Shown here piece after piece: positions 15,089 to 23,817 of a stretch of DNA of 64,000 bases. The notes beneath the pieces were generated by a model, which saw only the letters and a program-made list of their open reading frames with translations, made no database searches and was not told where the DNA came from. Where the stretch lies: assembly GCF_001280065.1 (NCBI RefSeq), contig NZ_LGEA01000100.1:44302-108301 (forward strand). The letters are read 5' to 3'. The stretch is from Streptomyces sp. NRRL B-1140. Its GTDB lineage: Bacteria > Actinomycetota > Actinomycetes > Streptomycetales > Streptomycetaceae. How positions within the stretch are numbered: position 1 is the stretch's first letter; each line of letters begins with the position of its first letter. Both the position numbers and the translations under genes were made by a program.

Positions 15089-16372
15089 ATGGCAGCGGGC
15101 GCCCCCCGGATCTTCGTATCGCACCTCCAAGGTGTCGCCGTCTTCGACCCAGCCGGCGACCAGGTGGGGCGGGTGCGCGATCTGGTCGTCATGCTGCGGG
15201 TGGGGCAGCGGCCGCCGAGGCTGCTCGGCCTCGTCGTCGAACTCGCCACCCGCCGCCGTATCTTCCTGCCGATGACCCGGGTCACCGCCATCCAGTCCGG
15301 CCAGATCATCACCACCGGAGTGCTCAACGTCCGGCGTTTCGAGCAGCGGCCCACCGAGCGGCTGGTCTTCGGGGAGCTGCTGGACCGGCGCGTGACGCTC
15401 ACCGAGACCGGCGAGGAGGTCACCGTCCTCGACCTGTCGGTGCATCAGCTGCCCGCCCGCCGGGAGTGGGAGATCGACCGGGTCTTCGTCCGCAAGGGCA
15501 GGAAGGGCAGTGCCTTCCGGCGGGCCAAGGGCGAGGCGCTGACCGTCGAGTGGACCGCCGTCACCGGCTTCTCCCTGGAGGAGCAGGGGCAGGGCGCCGA
15601 GAACCTGCTCGCCACCTTCGAGCAGCTGCGCCCGGCCGACCTGGCCAACGTCCTGCACCACCTCTCCGCCAAGCGCCGGGCCGAGGTCGCCGCCGCACTC
15701 GACGACGACCGGCTCGCCGATGTGCTGGAGGAGCTGCCGGAGGACGACCAGATCGAGATCCTCGGCAAGCTGAAGGAGGAGCGCGCGGCCGACGTCCTGG
15801 AGGCCATGGACCCGGACGACGCGGCCGACCTGCTGGGCGAGCTGCCCACGGACGAGCAGGAGCGGCTGCTGAGCCTGATGCAGCCCGGCGACGCGGCCGA
15901 CATGCGGCGCCTGATGTCGTACGAGGACCGCACGGCGGGCGGTCTGATGACCACCGAGCCGATCGTGCTGCGCCCGGACGCCACCGTCGCCGACGCCCTG
16001 GCCCGGGTCCGCAACCGCGACCTCTCCCCCGCCCTCGCCGCCCAGGTCTACGTCTGCCGGCCCCCGGACGAGACGCCGACCGGCAAGTACCTGGGCACGG
16101 TCCACTTCCAGCGGCTGCTGCGCGAGCCACCGCCGTCCCTGGTCAGCTCGATCGTGGACACCGATCTGCAGCCGCTCGACCCGGAGGCAGAGCTGCCGGC
16201 CATCGCCGGTTTCTTCGCCACGTACGACATGGTCGCCGCACCCGTCGTCGACGAGGCCGGGTCGCTGCTGGGCGCGGTCACCGTGGACGACGTGCTCGAC
16301 CACATGCTCCCGGAGGACTGGCGAGAGCAGGAGTTCCACCTGGACGAGGAGGTGGCGACCGATGGTTCCTGA
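15089..16372 (+). CDS. PRC-barrel, MgtE-N and CBS domain protein (no membrane part)
   Basis: Cytosolic protein of 427 residues with three modules. Residues ~10-145 hold PRC-barrel-like repeats (VFDPAGDQVGRVRDLVV). Residues ~165-280 hold the superhelical MgtE N-terminal domain with its repeated 'ADVLEELPEDDQ / AADVLEAMDPDDAADLL' helices. Residues ~285-410 hold a pair of CBS motifs (GGLMTTEPIVL ... GSLLGAVTVDDVLDHML). In MgtE these domains sense cytosolic Mg2+ and gate the channel, but no transmembrane part follows here. The overlapping DUF1003 membrane gene (11 nt overlap) may supply the membrane partner. ATG 15089 follows AAAAGGAG. The M. tuberculosis counterpart, as I recall, is Rv1232c. Mg2+ sensing is inferred. 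Confidence 0.85.
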   Translation: MAAGAPRIFVSHLQGVAVFDPAGDQVGRVRDLVVMLRVGQRPPRLLGLVVELATRRRIFLPMTRVTAIQSGQIITTGVLNVRRFEQRPTERLVFGELLDRRVTLTETGEEVTVLDLSVHQLPARREWEIDRVFVRKGRKGSAFRRAKGEALTVEWTAVTGFSLEEQGQGAENLLATFEQLRPADLANVLHHLSAKRRAEVAAALDDDRLADVLEELPEDDQIEILGKLKEERAADVLEAMDPDDAADLLGELPTDEQERLLSLMQPGDAADMRRLMSYEDRTAGGLMTTEPIVLRPDATVADALARVRNRDLSPALAAQVYVCRPPDETPTGKYLGTVHFQRLLREPPPSLVSSIVDTDLQPLDPEAELPAIAGFFATYDMVAAPVVDEAGSLLGAVTVDDVLDHMLPEDWREQEFHLDEEVATDGS

Positions 16373-16961
16373 GCGCGAGGGCCCGCGGGAGCGCACGCCG
16401 GCGGGCGCCACTGCCGCCTCCCGGCCCCGCACCACCCGCCTCGACCAGCCGCTGCCCCGCCGGCGCCGGTTCCTGCCCGAGTACGACCCGGAGGCCTTCG
16501 GGCGGCTGTCGGAACGCATCGCGCGCTTCCTGGGCACCGGGCGGTTCATCGTCTGGATGACGGTCGTCATCATCCTGTGGGTGGTCTGGAACAGCCTCGC
16601 CCCCGCCCACCTGCGGTTCGACGAGTACCCCTTCATCTTCCTGACGCTGATGCTGTCCCTCCAGGCCTCCTACGCCGCCCCGCTGATCCTGCTCGCCCAG
16701 AACCGGCAGGACGACCGGGACCGGGTCAACCTGGAGCAGGACCGCAAGCAGAACGAGCGGTCGATCGCCGACACCGAGTACCTGACGCGGGAGATCGCCG
16801 CCCTGCGCATCGGCCTGGGCGAGGTCGCCACCCGCGACTGGATCCGCTCGGAGCTGCAGGACATGGTCAAGGAGATGGAGGAACGGCAGAACGGACACCG
16901 TCACGACCCCGTCGTATTCCCGGCGGAACGGTCAGGCGGACGTGACGCAGACGACCGCTGA
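16362..16961 (+). CDS. DUF1003 membrane protein
   Basis: Inner-membrane protein of 199 residues with two central helices (GRFIVWMTVVIILWVVWNSL and YPFIFLTLMLSLQASYAAPLIL), followed by the conserved AQNRQDDRDRVNLEQDRKQN segment typical of DUF1003 and a charged, probably cytosolic tail. The function of the family is unknown. Translation is coupled to the upstream MgtE-N/CBS gene: the ATG lies 11 nt inside it, with GGAGGTGG upstream. Pairing of a channel-less magnesium-sensor-like protein with a two-helix membrane protein suggests they form one complex. That is inference; the same pair exists, as I recall, in mycobacteria. Confidence 0.85.
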   Translation: MVPEREGPRERTPAGATAASRPRTTRLDQPLPRRRRFLPEYDPEAFGRLSERIARFLGTGRFIVWMTVVIILWVVWNSLAPAHLRFDEYPFIFLTLMLSLQASYAAPLILLAQNRQDDRDRVNLEQDRKQNERSIADTEYLTREIAALRIGLGEVATRDWIRSELQDMVKEMEERQNGHRHDPVVFPAERSGGRDADDR

Positions 16962-16991
16962 GACGCTTTCCTACGCACCGGTACGGCGCCG

Positions 16992-16997
16992 TACCAT
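16992..16997 (+). promoter_or_regulatory. -10 element (TACCAT) for leaderless mrp mRNA
   Basis: TACCAT ends 6 nt before ATG 17004 and no ribosome binding site is present. The element begins 30 nt after the DUF1003 stop codon, so mrp is transcribed separately. Confidence 0.5.
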
Positions 16998-17003
16998 CGT
17001 CCT

Positions 17004-18137
17004 ATGGCTACGGAAGACGCGGTGCGCGAGGCACTGGCGACGGTGAACGACCCCGAGATCCACAAGCCCATCACCGAACTCGGGATGGTCAAGTCGGTGG
17101 AGATCGGCGCGGACGGTGCGGTCGCGGTCACCGTGTACCTCACGGTCTCGGGCTGCCCGATGCGGGAGACGATCACGCAGCGCGTGACGGACGCGGTCTC
17201 CGCGGTCGAGGGCGTCACCCGCGTCGACGTCACGCTCGACGTGATGAGCGACGAGCAGCGCAAGGAGCTGGCGTCCGCCCTGCGCGGCGGCCAGACCGAG
17301 CGCGAGGTCCCCTTCGCCAAGCCGGGCAGCCTGACCCGCGTCTACGCGGTCGCCTCCGGCAAGGGCGGCGTCGGCAAGTCCTCGGTGACGGTCAACCTGG
17401 CGGCCGCGATGGCGGCCGACGGCCTCAAGGTCGGTGTCGTCGACGCCGACATCTACGGCCACTCCGTACCGCGCATGCTGGGCGCCGACGGCCGTCCCAC
17501 CCAGGTCGAGAACATGATCATGCCGCCGTCGGCGAACGGCGTGAAGGTCATCTCCATCGGCATGTTCACCCCGGGCAACGCCCCCGTCGTCTGGCGCGGC
17601 CCGATGCTCCACCGCGCCCTGCAGCAGTTCCTGGCGGACGTGTACTGGGGCGACCTGGACGTCCTGCTCCTGGACCTGCCGCCCGGCACCGGCGACATCG
17701 CGATCTCCGTCGCGCAGCTGGTGCCGAACGCCGAGATCCTGGTCGTGACGACCCCGCAGCAGGCGGCGGCCGAGGTCGCCGAGCGCGCGGGCTCCATCGC
17801 CGTGCAGACCCACCAGAAGATCGTCGGCGTGGTCGAGAACATGTCCGGCCTGCCCTGCCCGCACTGCGACGAGATGGTCGACGTCTTCGGCACGGGCGGC
17901 GGCCAGCTGGTCGCCGACGGCCTGACCCGCACGACCGGCGCGACCGTCCCGGTCCTCGGCAGCATCCCGATCGACGTGCGCCTGCGCGAGGGCGGCGACG
18001 AGGGCAAGCCGGTCGTCCTCACGGACCCCGACTCCCCGGCGGGCTCGGCCCTGCGGGCGATCGCGGGCAAGCTGGGCGGCCGCCAGCGAGGCCTGTCGGG
18101 CCTGTCGCTCGGTATCACTCCGAGGAACAAGTTCTGA
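17004..18137 (+). CDS. mrp: Mrp/NBP35-family Fe-S cluster carrier ATPase
   Basis: Cytoplasmic P-loop protein that holds and passes on [4Fe-4S] clusters to apo-enzymes, 377 residues. Residues 1-85 form a MIP18/DUF59 domain (NDPEIHKPITELGMV, SGCPMRETI). Residues ~110-355 form the ParA/MinD-type ATPase: deviant Walker A SGKGGVGKSS, DADIYGHSVPRML, LLDLPPGTGD, and the conserved CPHC motif (GLPCPHCDE) that binds the bridging cluster. Length and order are normal. It is leaderless (TACCAT 6 nt upstream). In mycobacteria mrp also lies in the sigE-htrA-tatB neighbourhood, as here. Confidence 0.93.
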   Translation: MATEDAVREALATVNDPEIHKPITELGMVKSVEIGADGAVAVTVYLTVSGCPMRETITQRVTDAVSAVEGVTRVDVTLDVMSDEQRKELASALRGGQTEREVPFAKPGSLTRVYAVASGKGGVGKSSVTVNLAAAMAADGLKVGVVDADIYGHSVPRMLGADGRPTQVENMIMPPSANGVKVISIGMFTPGNAPVVWRGPMLHRALQQFLADVYWGDLDVLLLDLPPGTGDIAISVAQLVPNAEILVVTTPQQAAAEVAERAGSIAVQTHQKIVGVVENMSGLPCPHCDEMVDVFGTGGGQLVADGLTRTTGATVPVLGSIPIDVRLREGGDEGKPVVLTDPDSPAGSALRAIAGKLGGRQRGLSGLSLGITPRNKF

Positions 18138-18147
18138 ACCGACCTCA

Positions 18148-18167
18148 GGGGCGCGGGGAACTGCGCG
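18148..18167 (+). repeat. dispersed Streptomyces intergenic repeat, copy 2
   Basis: The 20-mer GGGGCGCGGGGAACTGCGCG starts 10 bases after the mrp stop codon, identical to the copy at 9292 over 20 bases and followed by a similar AACCACG/AGCCAC tail. Confidence 0.75.
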
Positions 18168-18219
18168 GGCAACCACGCACGACCCGCAGCCGCCCGCACA
18201 GCGGAACCCCCACGGCGAT

Positions 18220-18244
18220 GGGGCGCCGAAACTCACGGCGCCCC
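18220..18244. terminator. hairpin between convergent genes
   Basis: GGGGCGCCG (18220-18228) pairs with CGGCGCCCC (18236-18244) around a 7-nt loop, just before the stop of the leftward gene at 18253. It can serve both mrp and the convergent gene. Confidence 0.7.
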
Positions 18245-18252
18245 GGGCGGAC

Positions 18253-18924
18253 TCACGCGTACGCGGCGATGTCCTTCACCACGGCGAAGCCGAGCCCGTA
18301 CGCACTCATGCCCCTGCCGTACGCGCCCACGTGGACACCCGCGGAAGTCGACCCGGCCAGCACCCAGCCGAACTCCGACTCCCGGTAGTGGAACGCCGTC
18401 GGCACCCCGTCCACGGGCAGCGACAGCGTCGACCAGTCGTCCCCGTCCAGGTCGTCCGCCAGCACCCACGCCGTCTCGGTCTGCTGCTCCAGCCAGTCGT
18501 CCCGCAGCGCGTGGTCCATCTGCCCGGGCCAGGTGAAGGACAGCAGTCCGACGCCCGCGAGCCACGCCGCGGAGGACACCGAGGTGGCCTCCAGGAGCCC
18601 CGTCCCGTCCGCCGTACGCCGTGAGGGATGCGCCGCCACCGTCACCACGACCGCGAACTTCTCCTTGGCGTCCTGATCGCTCCCGGCCGCATGTTCGTTG
18701 CGGATGGTGGGCTCGTCGCCGTGGCCGATCGACCCGTGTTCCACGGCCCCGTCGGCCGTCGTACCCACCTGCATCAGCCGGCGCGGCCCCGTGAAGGCCT
18801 CGTCGAGGCCGTACCACGGGAAGGGCGCACGCAGGTAGTCGTCGACCGTACGCCGGGCGAAGGGAGCCTGTTGCCCGCCCTCCGCGGCCGGCGTCTGCGC
18901 GACAGCCCGACTCGTCGTCTCCAT
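18253..18924 (-). CDS. conserved Streptomyces protein, unknown function, 223 aa
   Basis: No domain recognised. The protein is soluble, with no signal peptide, acidic and rich in aromatic residues (RAPFPWYGLDEAFTGPRRLMQVG, FTWPGQMDHALRDDWLEQQ, FHYRESEFGWVLAGSTSAGVHVG), suggesting a compact alpha/beta fold. ATG 18924 has GGAGG about 12 nt upstream, a little far. I recall homologues at this place next to the tatB/mrp region in other Streptomyces, which supports a real gene. Single-gene unit, convergent with mrp. Confidence 0.7.
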   Translation of the reverse strand: METTSRAVAQTPAAEGGQQAPFARRTVDDYLRAPFPWYGLDEAFTGPRRLMQVGTTADGAVEHGSIGHGDEPTIRNEHAAGSDQDAKEKFAVVVTVAAHPSRRTADGTGLLEATSVSSAAWLAGVGLLSFTWPGQMDHALRDDWLEQQTETAWVLADDLDGDDWSTLSLPVDGVPTAFHYRESEFGWVLAGSTSAGVHVGAYGRGMSAYGLGFAVVKDIAAYA

Positions 18925-19149
18925 GTGCCCGGACGCCTCCTCGCTCTAGTCGGACCGCTACGGCCCGCCCCCCTTCGGGCGTACTCGTCACGGTCCGCAC
19001 AACAACTCGGCAGCATAGCCACACCGCTGCGAGCAGCAGGGAAACCGCCCGGCGCGTGGGCCGCACGGGCGCCCCGTTCAGGCCCTACACAGCCCGACCG
19101 GAGTATGAAACGCGTCACGCACCCGCGGCGTACGCCCCGGCCGTGTGCG

Positions 19150-19602
19150 TCAGGTGGCGTCGGCGTCGAAGGGCGGCCGGTCGTCCGGGCCGGGCGCCTC
19201 GGGCTTCTTCGTCATGTCGATGCGACCACCGGAGGAACCGGCGGAACCCGCGGACGACGAAGCGGAGGAGGTGTCGGAGTCACGGCTGTGGACGGCGTCG
19301 GTGACCTCGGCCATCTCCTTCTTCAGGTCGAAACCGTTGCGGATCTCCTTGAGCCCCAGATCCTCGTTGTCCAGCTGCTTGCGGATGAACGTCTTGGGGT
19401 TGAGGTCCTCGAACTCGAAGTCCTTGAACTCCGGGCCGAGTTCTTCCCGGATGTCGTTCTTGGCGCTCTCCGAGAACTCACGGATCTTCCGGATCGTGCG
19501 CGTCACGTCCTGGATGACCTTGGGGAGCTTGTCCGGACCGAAGACGAGCACGGCAAGGACGATGAGCGTCACCAGCTCGAGTGGTCCTATGTCATTGAAC
19601 AC
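19150..19602 (-). CDS. tatB: Sec-independent (Tat) translocase subunit TatB
   Basis: Component of the twin-arginine translocase that exports folded proteins. The 150-residue protein has the short N-terminal transmembrane helix (PLELVTLIVLAVLVFGPDKLP) with the FGP hinge, then the amphipathic helix LPKVIQDVTRTIRKIREFS and an acidic, disordered C-terminal tail rich in Ser/Gly. The N-terminal Glu after the first few residues (GPLEL) separates TatB from TatA. GTG 19602 has GGAG 6 nt upstream. Its place downstream of the HtrA/anti-sigma/sigma block on the same strand is the classic actinobacterial arrangement, although the 217-base gap to htrA suggests its own promoter. Confidence 0.93.
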   Translation of the reverse strand: MFNDIGPLELVTLIVLAVLVFGPDKLPKVIQDVTRTIRKIREFSESAKNDIREELGPEFKDFEFEDLNPKTFIRKQLDNEDLGLKEIRNGFDLKKEMAEVTDAVHSRDSDTSSASSSAGSAGSSGGRIDMTKKPEAPGPDDRPPFDADAT

Positions 19603-19819
19603 CTGAAGCTCCTAGCGATGTCCTCGGTCCTCGGCCCTCGTGGTCGGTGCGGGTCTTGCCGTGGTCCGGGCCGGATCCACGGTACCCGGCGATCCTGTCC
19701 GACCGGTACTGTCCCGGGACCTCCGAGTGCGGGAGGTGTGAGCGCTTTCCCGATTGTTTGCCTTGTGGGTCCGTTGTGCGGCCCGACGGGACGCCGTCCC
19801 ATGGCGCGGACCTCATGTC

Positions 19820-21652
19820 TCAGCCATCGGATGACCCGAGGACGAGCGAGACCTCACGGTCCTTGCCGCCGCGCTGCACGGTCAGCTCCAGCCGGTCGCC
19901 CGGTCGGTGCGCCCGGGTCTTGACGATCAGCTCCTCGCCGGAGTGCACCCGCACGCCGTCGACCTCCGTGATGACGTCGCCCGGCTTGATCCCCGCCTTG
20001 GCGCCCGGGCCGTCCGCGGTGACGGGCGGTCCGCCCTCGCTGCCCTCGGCGGCGACGCGGGCGCCGTCGCCCGTGTAGTCCATGTCGAGGGTGATGCCGA
20101 TGACCGGGTGGGTGGCCTTCCCGGTGTTGATCAGCTCTTCGGCGACACGTTTGCCCTGGTTGACGGGTATGGCGAAGCCGAGGCCTATCGACCCCGACCG
20201 GGCGCTGTCCTGCGCGGAGCCGCTGTCCGCCGAGCGGATGGCGGAGTTGATGCCGATGACGCGGGCCCGTGCGTCGAGCAGGGGGCCGCCGGAGTTGCCG
20301 GGGTTGATGGGCGCGTCGGTCTGCAGCGCGTCGACGTAGGACACGTCGCTGCCGTCGCCCTTCTCGCCACCGGCCGTGATGGGCCGCTCCTTGGCGCTGA
20401 TGATGCCGGAGGTGACCGTGCCGGCCAGGTCGAAGGGGGCGCCGATGGCCACGACCGGGTCGCCGACCTGCACGTTGTCCGAGTTGCCCAGCGGCAGGGG
20501 CGTGAGTCCGCTGACGCCCCTCACCTTCACGACGGCGAGGTCGTAGCCGCTGTCCCGGCCGACGACCTCGGCCTTCGCGGTCTGCCCGCCGTTGAACGTC
20601 ACGGTGATCTCGCCGCCGGATCCGGCGGGCTGCACGACGTGGTTGTTGGTGAGGATGTGCCCGCGGGTGTCGAGCACGAAGCCGGTGCCCGTGCCCTGCT
20701 CGCCGGAGCCTCTGACGTGCAGGGTGACGACACTGGGCAGGGCCCGTCCGGCGATCCCGGCCACACTGTCCGCGTCCCGCGCGGAGGCCTCCTTCCCGGC
20801 CTGCGGCAGTTCGACGGTCCCCATGCCCCCGTTGCGCTCCATATACGTCCCCACGGCCCCGCCGATGCCCCCGGACACGAGCGCGAGCAGTACGGCGCCG
20901 AGTACCAGGGACTTCCTGCCCCGCCTGCGCCGCTGCTCCGTGCTGAGCACGGCGGCGCCGTTCTGCTGGAAGGGCCCCGGTAGCCCGGCCGCACCGGGGG
21001 CCGCCCAGGGGTCGTAGCGCTGCCAAGGGCCGGGGGCGGAGGCGGGTGCGGGAGCACCGGGGTGCGGCATCTCGGCCGACGGGTGAGCGGAGGGGGCGCT
21101 CTCGCCGGTGGCCGGGGCGGACGGTGCGCCGTGCGGCTCGGGCGGCGACGGCACGGCCGCGGTGCCCGGCACGGCCGGCTGTCCCGGTATCGCCATGCCC
21201 TGCGCGGGGATCGTCGCAGGGTGCTGCACGGGCGGCGCGGGCGCCCAGGGGCCGGGCTCGCCGTAGGGCGGGGTGCTGTACGGGTCGGGGTCGTGCAGCG
21301 GCCGGGGAGCATCCTGCACCGGCCCGGCGGGTGAGACGGAGGCGACGGGAACGCCCTGCCCGGCCTCCGCCGCCCCGGGCTCCGATGCCGTCGGCTTTCC
21401 CGCGCTCTCGGCCGGGACCGCCTCGGGGCGCCGCAGCTCGTAGTCGCCGTCCGCGTCCTGCCGGGGCGCGGGACGGGGCAGCTCGAAGTCCCCGTCGGAG
21501 CCGGCCTGGCCCGGGGCCGTCACCGGCCCGTGCACACCGCTCGCACCCGGGGCCTGGGCCACGGCCTGGTCCGTGCCCTCCGGCTCCCCCGCAAGGTCCT
21601 GCGGCCGTGGACGGCTCCACCACTTCGCTTTCGTGGGCTTCCCCTCGTTCAT
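19820..21652 (-). CDS. HtrA/DegP-like membrane-anchored serine protease
   Basis: Envelope quality-control protease, 610 residues. Residues 1-255 are a Pro/Ala/Gly-rich, probably disordered cytosolic region. A single transmembrane helix follows RRRRGRKSLVLGAVLLALVS. The trypsin-like domain outside the membrane has TNNHVV (His338), GYDLAVVKV (Asp371) and NPGNSGGPLL (Ser454). A PDZ domain closes the protein (PGAKAGIKPGDVITEVDGVRV). ATG 21652 has GGGGAGAGC in front. It lies 131 bases downstream of the anti-sigma factor gene. In mycobacteria the equivalent HtrA acts in the SigE stress circuit. The very long proline-rich N-terminal region is common in Streptomyces HtrA-like proteins; its role is unknown. 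Confidence 0.92.
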   Translation of the reverse strand: MNEGKPTKAKWWSRPRPQDLAGEPEGTDQAVAQAPGASGVHGPVTAPGQAGSDGDFELPRPAPRQDADGDYELRRPEAVPAESAGKPTASEPGAAEAGQGVPVASVSPAGPVQDAPRPLHDPDPYSTPPYGEPGPWAPAPPVQHPATIPAQGMAIPGQPAVPGTAAVPSPPEPHGAPSAPATGESAPSAHPSAEMPHPGAPAPASAPGPWQRYDPWAAPGAAGLPGPFQQNGAAVLSTEQRRRRGRKSLVLGAVLLALVSGGIGGAVGTYMERNGGMGTVELPQAGKEASARDADSVAGIAGRALPSVVTLHVRGSGEQGTGTGFVLDTRGHILTNNHVVQPAGSGGEITVTFNGGQTAKAEVVGRDSGYDLAVVKVRGVSGLTPLPLGNSDNVQVGDPVVAIGAPFDLAGTVTSGIISAKERPITAGGEKGDGSDVSYVDALQTDAPINPGNSGGPLLDARARVIGINSAIRSADSGSAQDSARSGSIGLGFAIPVNQGKRVAEELINTGKATHPVIGITLDMDYTGDGARVAAEGSEGGPPVTADGPGAKAGIKPGDVITEVDGVRVHSGEELIVKTRAHRPGDRLELTVQRGGKDREVSLVLGSSDG

Positions 21653-21783
21653 GCTCTCCCCACAGCCGCGGCACGGCTCGTCGCGGTGGCCGCGGTTCCT
21701 CGAACCGGCGCCCGGCCTCACCTCGGCCACGGGCGACTACCCCCGGATTCAATCAGGTTCGCGGGCCGGTGCGCAGAGGCCGG

Positions 21784-22818
21784 TCAGTGAGCCGTACGCG
21801 AGGAAGCCGGGGACGAGGAGGAAGGAGTCGGGTCCGAGAGGGGCACGGCGAGCAGCGGAGCCCTGATCTCGGGGACCGCGGACCACGAGGTCAGAGCGAC
21901 CGGAGTGGCCGCTTCGAGCGGACGTATCAACGGGGACATGGCGGCGGCTCCGGCCACCACCGGGGCGGTCAGCGCGTGGAACGCGTGGTGCTGTGCGGCG
22001 GACGGCACCCCTGGCAGCAGCGGGGCCGAGACCTCGGTCGGGGCGACCGGGGGGCGGCCGAGCATGCTCTCGCCGTGGACCTGCCCGAGCTGCGGGGCCG
22101 TCCGGCGGCGCTGCGACTCGGGTGTCGCGGCGCCGGTGCCCTGGGTGCGCATCGGGGTGACGTTGCTCCCCGTGCCCTGGCCGCCGCGGGCCTCCGTGTC
22201 GGCCGGGATGCCGGTGGTGACGCCGCCCAGCGCGATCGCCGCCAGGGACACGGCACCGGCGGCCACGAACGCGATGCGCAGCCGTGAGGAGGACCGGTCG
22301 CCGTCGTGCCGGCCCACGTCGTGCATGCGGAAGCCCCGCTCCGAGGGCAGACCCCGGTGGCCGGGCAGCGGACCGCCGGAGGGAAGGCCGGGGGTTCCAC
22401 CCGGGGACGCGGGCACCACGGGCAGGTGGGACCGGGACGGGGCGTACCCGAATTCGAACCGCTCCTCGCGCTTCACACCGAAGGCCCCGGACGACCCGAA
22501 CCGTCCGGACAGTCCTCCGGGCAGTCCTCCTCCGCCCGGCGGTGTGATCTCACCGTCCGGGCCGCCGCCCGCGGGTAGTCCCTGCAGGCGGGCCAGGAAA
22601 CTCTCGGAGGGGGGCGGCGGGGCCGCCTCCGCGAAGACGTTCTTCAGCCGGCGCTGGGCGTCCACTTCCGCCTTGCACTTCGGGCAGGTGGCCACGTGCG
22701 CCAGTACGCGCTCACGCGCGTCATGACCGAGCTCTCCGTCCACCAGGGCGGAGAGCCGGTCTCCCAGATGCTGCTCTGCGAGGTGACCCTCGGAGGCTTT
22801 CGGCCGAGATCCGCTCAC
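21784..22818 (-). CDS. zinc anti-sigma factor (RseA/ZAS family)
   Basis: Membrane-bound inhibitor of the ECF sigma factor encoded just upstream, 344 residues. The N-terminal zf-HC2 domain contains the HVATCPKC motif (H-x3-C-x2-C) that binds zinc and sigma. A disordered Gly/Pro-rich linker follows ([23 protein letters not shown]), then a transmembrane helix ([20 protein letters not shown], around residue 190) and a ~140-residue outer region of low complexity. GTG 22818 overlaps the sigma gene's TGA (GTGA), so the two are translationally coupled, which keeps their ratio fixed. The protein is about twice as long as M. tuberculosis RseA as I recall it. Release of sigma by proteolysis or redox change of the Cys pair is inferred from the family. 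Confidence 0.88.
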   Translation of the reverse strand: MSGSRPKASEGHLAEQHLGDRLSALVDGELGHDARERVLAHVATCPKCKAEVDAQRRLKNVFAEAAPPPPSESFLARLQGLPAGGGPDGEITPPGGGGLPGGLSGRFGSSGAFGVKREERFEFGYAPSRSHLPVVPASPGGTPGLPSGGPLPGHRGLPSERGFRMHDVGRHDGDRSSSRLRIAFVAAGAVSLAAIALGGVTTGIPADTEARGGQGTGSNVTPMRTQGTGAATPESQRRRTAPQLGQVHGESMLGRPPVAPTEVSAPLLPGVPSAAQHHAFHALTAPVVAGAAAMSPLIRPLEAATPVALTSWSAVPEIRAPLLAVPLSDPTPSSSSPASSRTAH

Positions 22819-23588
22819 GCGCTCGCGCCCCCTCCTCCCAGGGCGGCAACCCGGGGCACGAAGGAGCGGCGCTCGGCGCGCGCCTCCGGGGAGCGGTGGG
22901 CGAGAGCCTTGCGCAGCTGGGAGCGTCCGCGGTGGATCCGGGAGCGGACCGTGCCGAGCTTGACGCCGAGGGTCGCCGCGATCTCCTCGTAGGACAGTCC
23001 TTCGATGTCGCACAGGACGACCGCGGCGCGGAACTCGGGGGCGAGGGTGTCGAGGGCCTGCTGGACGTCCGCGTCGAAGTGCGCGTCGTTGAAGATCTGC
23101 TGCGGCGTGGGCTCCTTGCTGGGCAGGCGCTCGGCCGCGTCCTCGCCGAGCGCGTCGAAGCGGATGCGCTGCTTGCGGCGGACCATGTCCAGGAAGAGGT
23201 TCGTGGTGATGCGGTGCAGCCAGCCCTCGAAGGTGCCCGGCGTGTAGGTCGACAGGGAGCGGAAGACGCGGACGAAGACCTCCTGCGTGAGGTCCTCCGC
23301 GTCGTGCTGGTTGCCGGTCAGACGGTAGGCGAGCCGGTAGACCCGGCCGCTGTGCGTGCTGACGATCTCCTCCCACGTGGGCGGAGTCCACGCCTGCCCG
23401 TCCGCGTCGGTGGTGAAGGTCGCGGTCTGGGCGAAGTCGGTGGCGTGACTGTGGTCAGCAGCGGTGTCGTTCACAGATGTCGGCCTGCCTGCCGGTCCGC
23501 GGAAGCGCCGGAACACTCCTCCGCGATCCACAGGCGCAGCCGCACCTCCCCTGTCAGCTCTGGTGGTGTCCAGTGGAGCCCCTACCAT
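22815..23588 (-). CDS. ECF sigma factor (orthologue of mycobacterial SigE)
   Basis: Extracytoplasmic-function RNA polymerase sigma factor, 257 residues. Region 2 is clear ([49 protein letters not shown]), as is region 4 with its helix-turn-helix ([33 protein letters not shown]). A 70-residue N-terminal extension precedes region 2. ATG 23588 is preceded by GAGGTGGCT; the GTG for VNDTAAD is less supported. It is coupled to the anti-sigma gene and faces away from the O-methyltransferase. In Streptomyces the symbol sigE belongs to a different sigma factor, so I give no symbol. Order sigma/anti-sigma/HtrA/TatB/Mrp equals that of M. tuberculosis sigE. Confidence 0.93.
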   Translation of the reverse strand: MVGAPLDTTRADRGGAAAPVDRGGVFRRFRGPAGRPTSVNDTAADHSHATDFAQTATFTTDADGQAWTPPTWEEIVSTHSGRVYRLAYRLTGNQHDAEDLTQEVFVRVFRSLSTYTPGTFEGWLHRITTNLFLDMVRRKQRIRFDALGEDAAERLPSKEPTPQQIFNDAHFDADVQQALDTLAPEFRAAVVLCDIEGLSYEEIAATLGVKLGTVRSRIHRGRSQLRKALAHRSPEARAERRSFVPRVAALGGGGASA

Positions 23589-23817
23589 AGCCACCTCGCC
23601 CGTTAGGACCGGATAAGTGGTTTTACGAGAATTTGATCTGGGCTGATACGCCTCGTACTGCTGCGTCAGCCCTTGCTCGGCGTCCTGATCCACTGCCCGT
23701 CCCCCCGCCCCGGCCCACGCCGCTCGCTCATCTCTTTGAACGACCGGTCCCATCTGCGGGTTCCCGTGCCCAACGGATACAGTCACGCCCAGGCATTCAC
23801 GGGGACAGGAGAGGGTC

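Noticed and set aside
14975..16636. 553-aa minus-strand frame over the MgtE-N/CBS gene
   Set aside because: GC-rich shadow; the plus-strand domains are clear.
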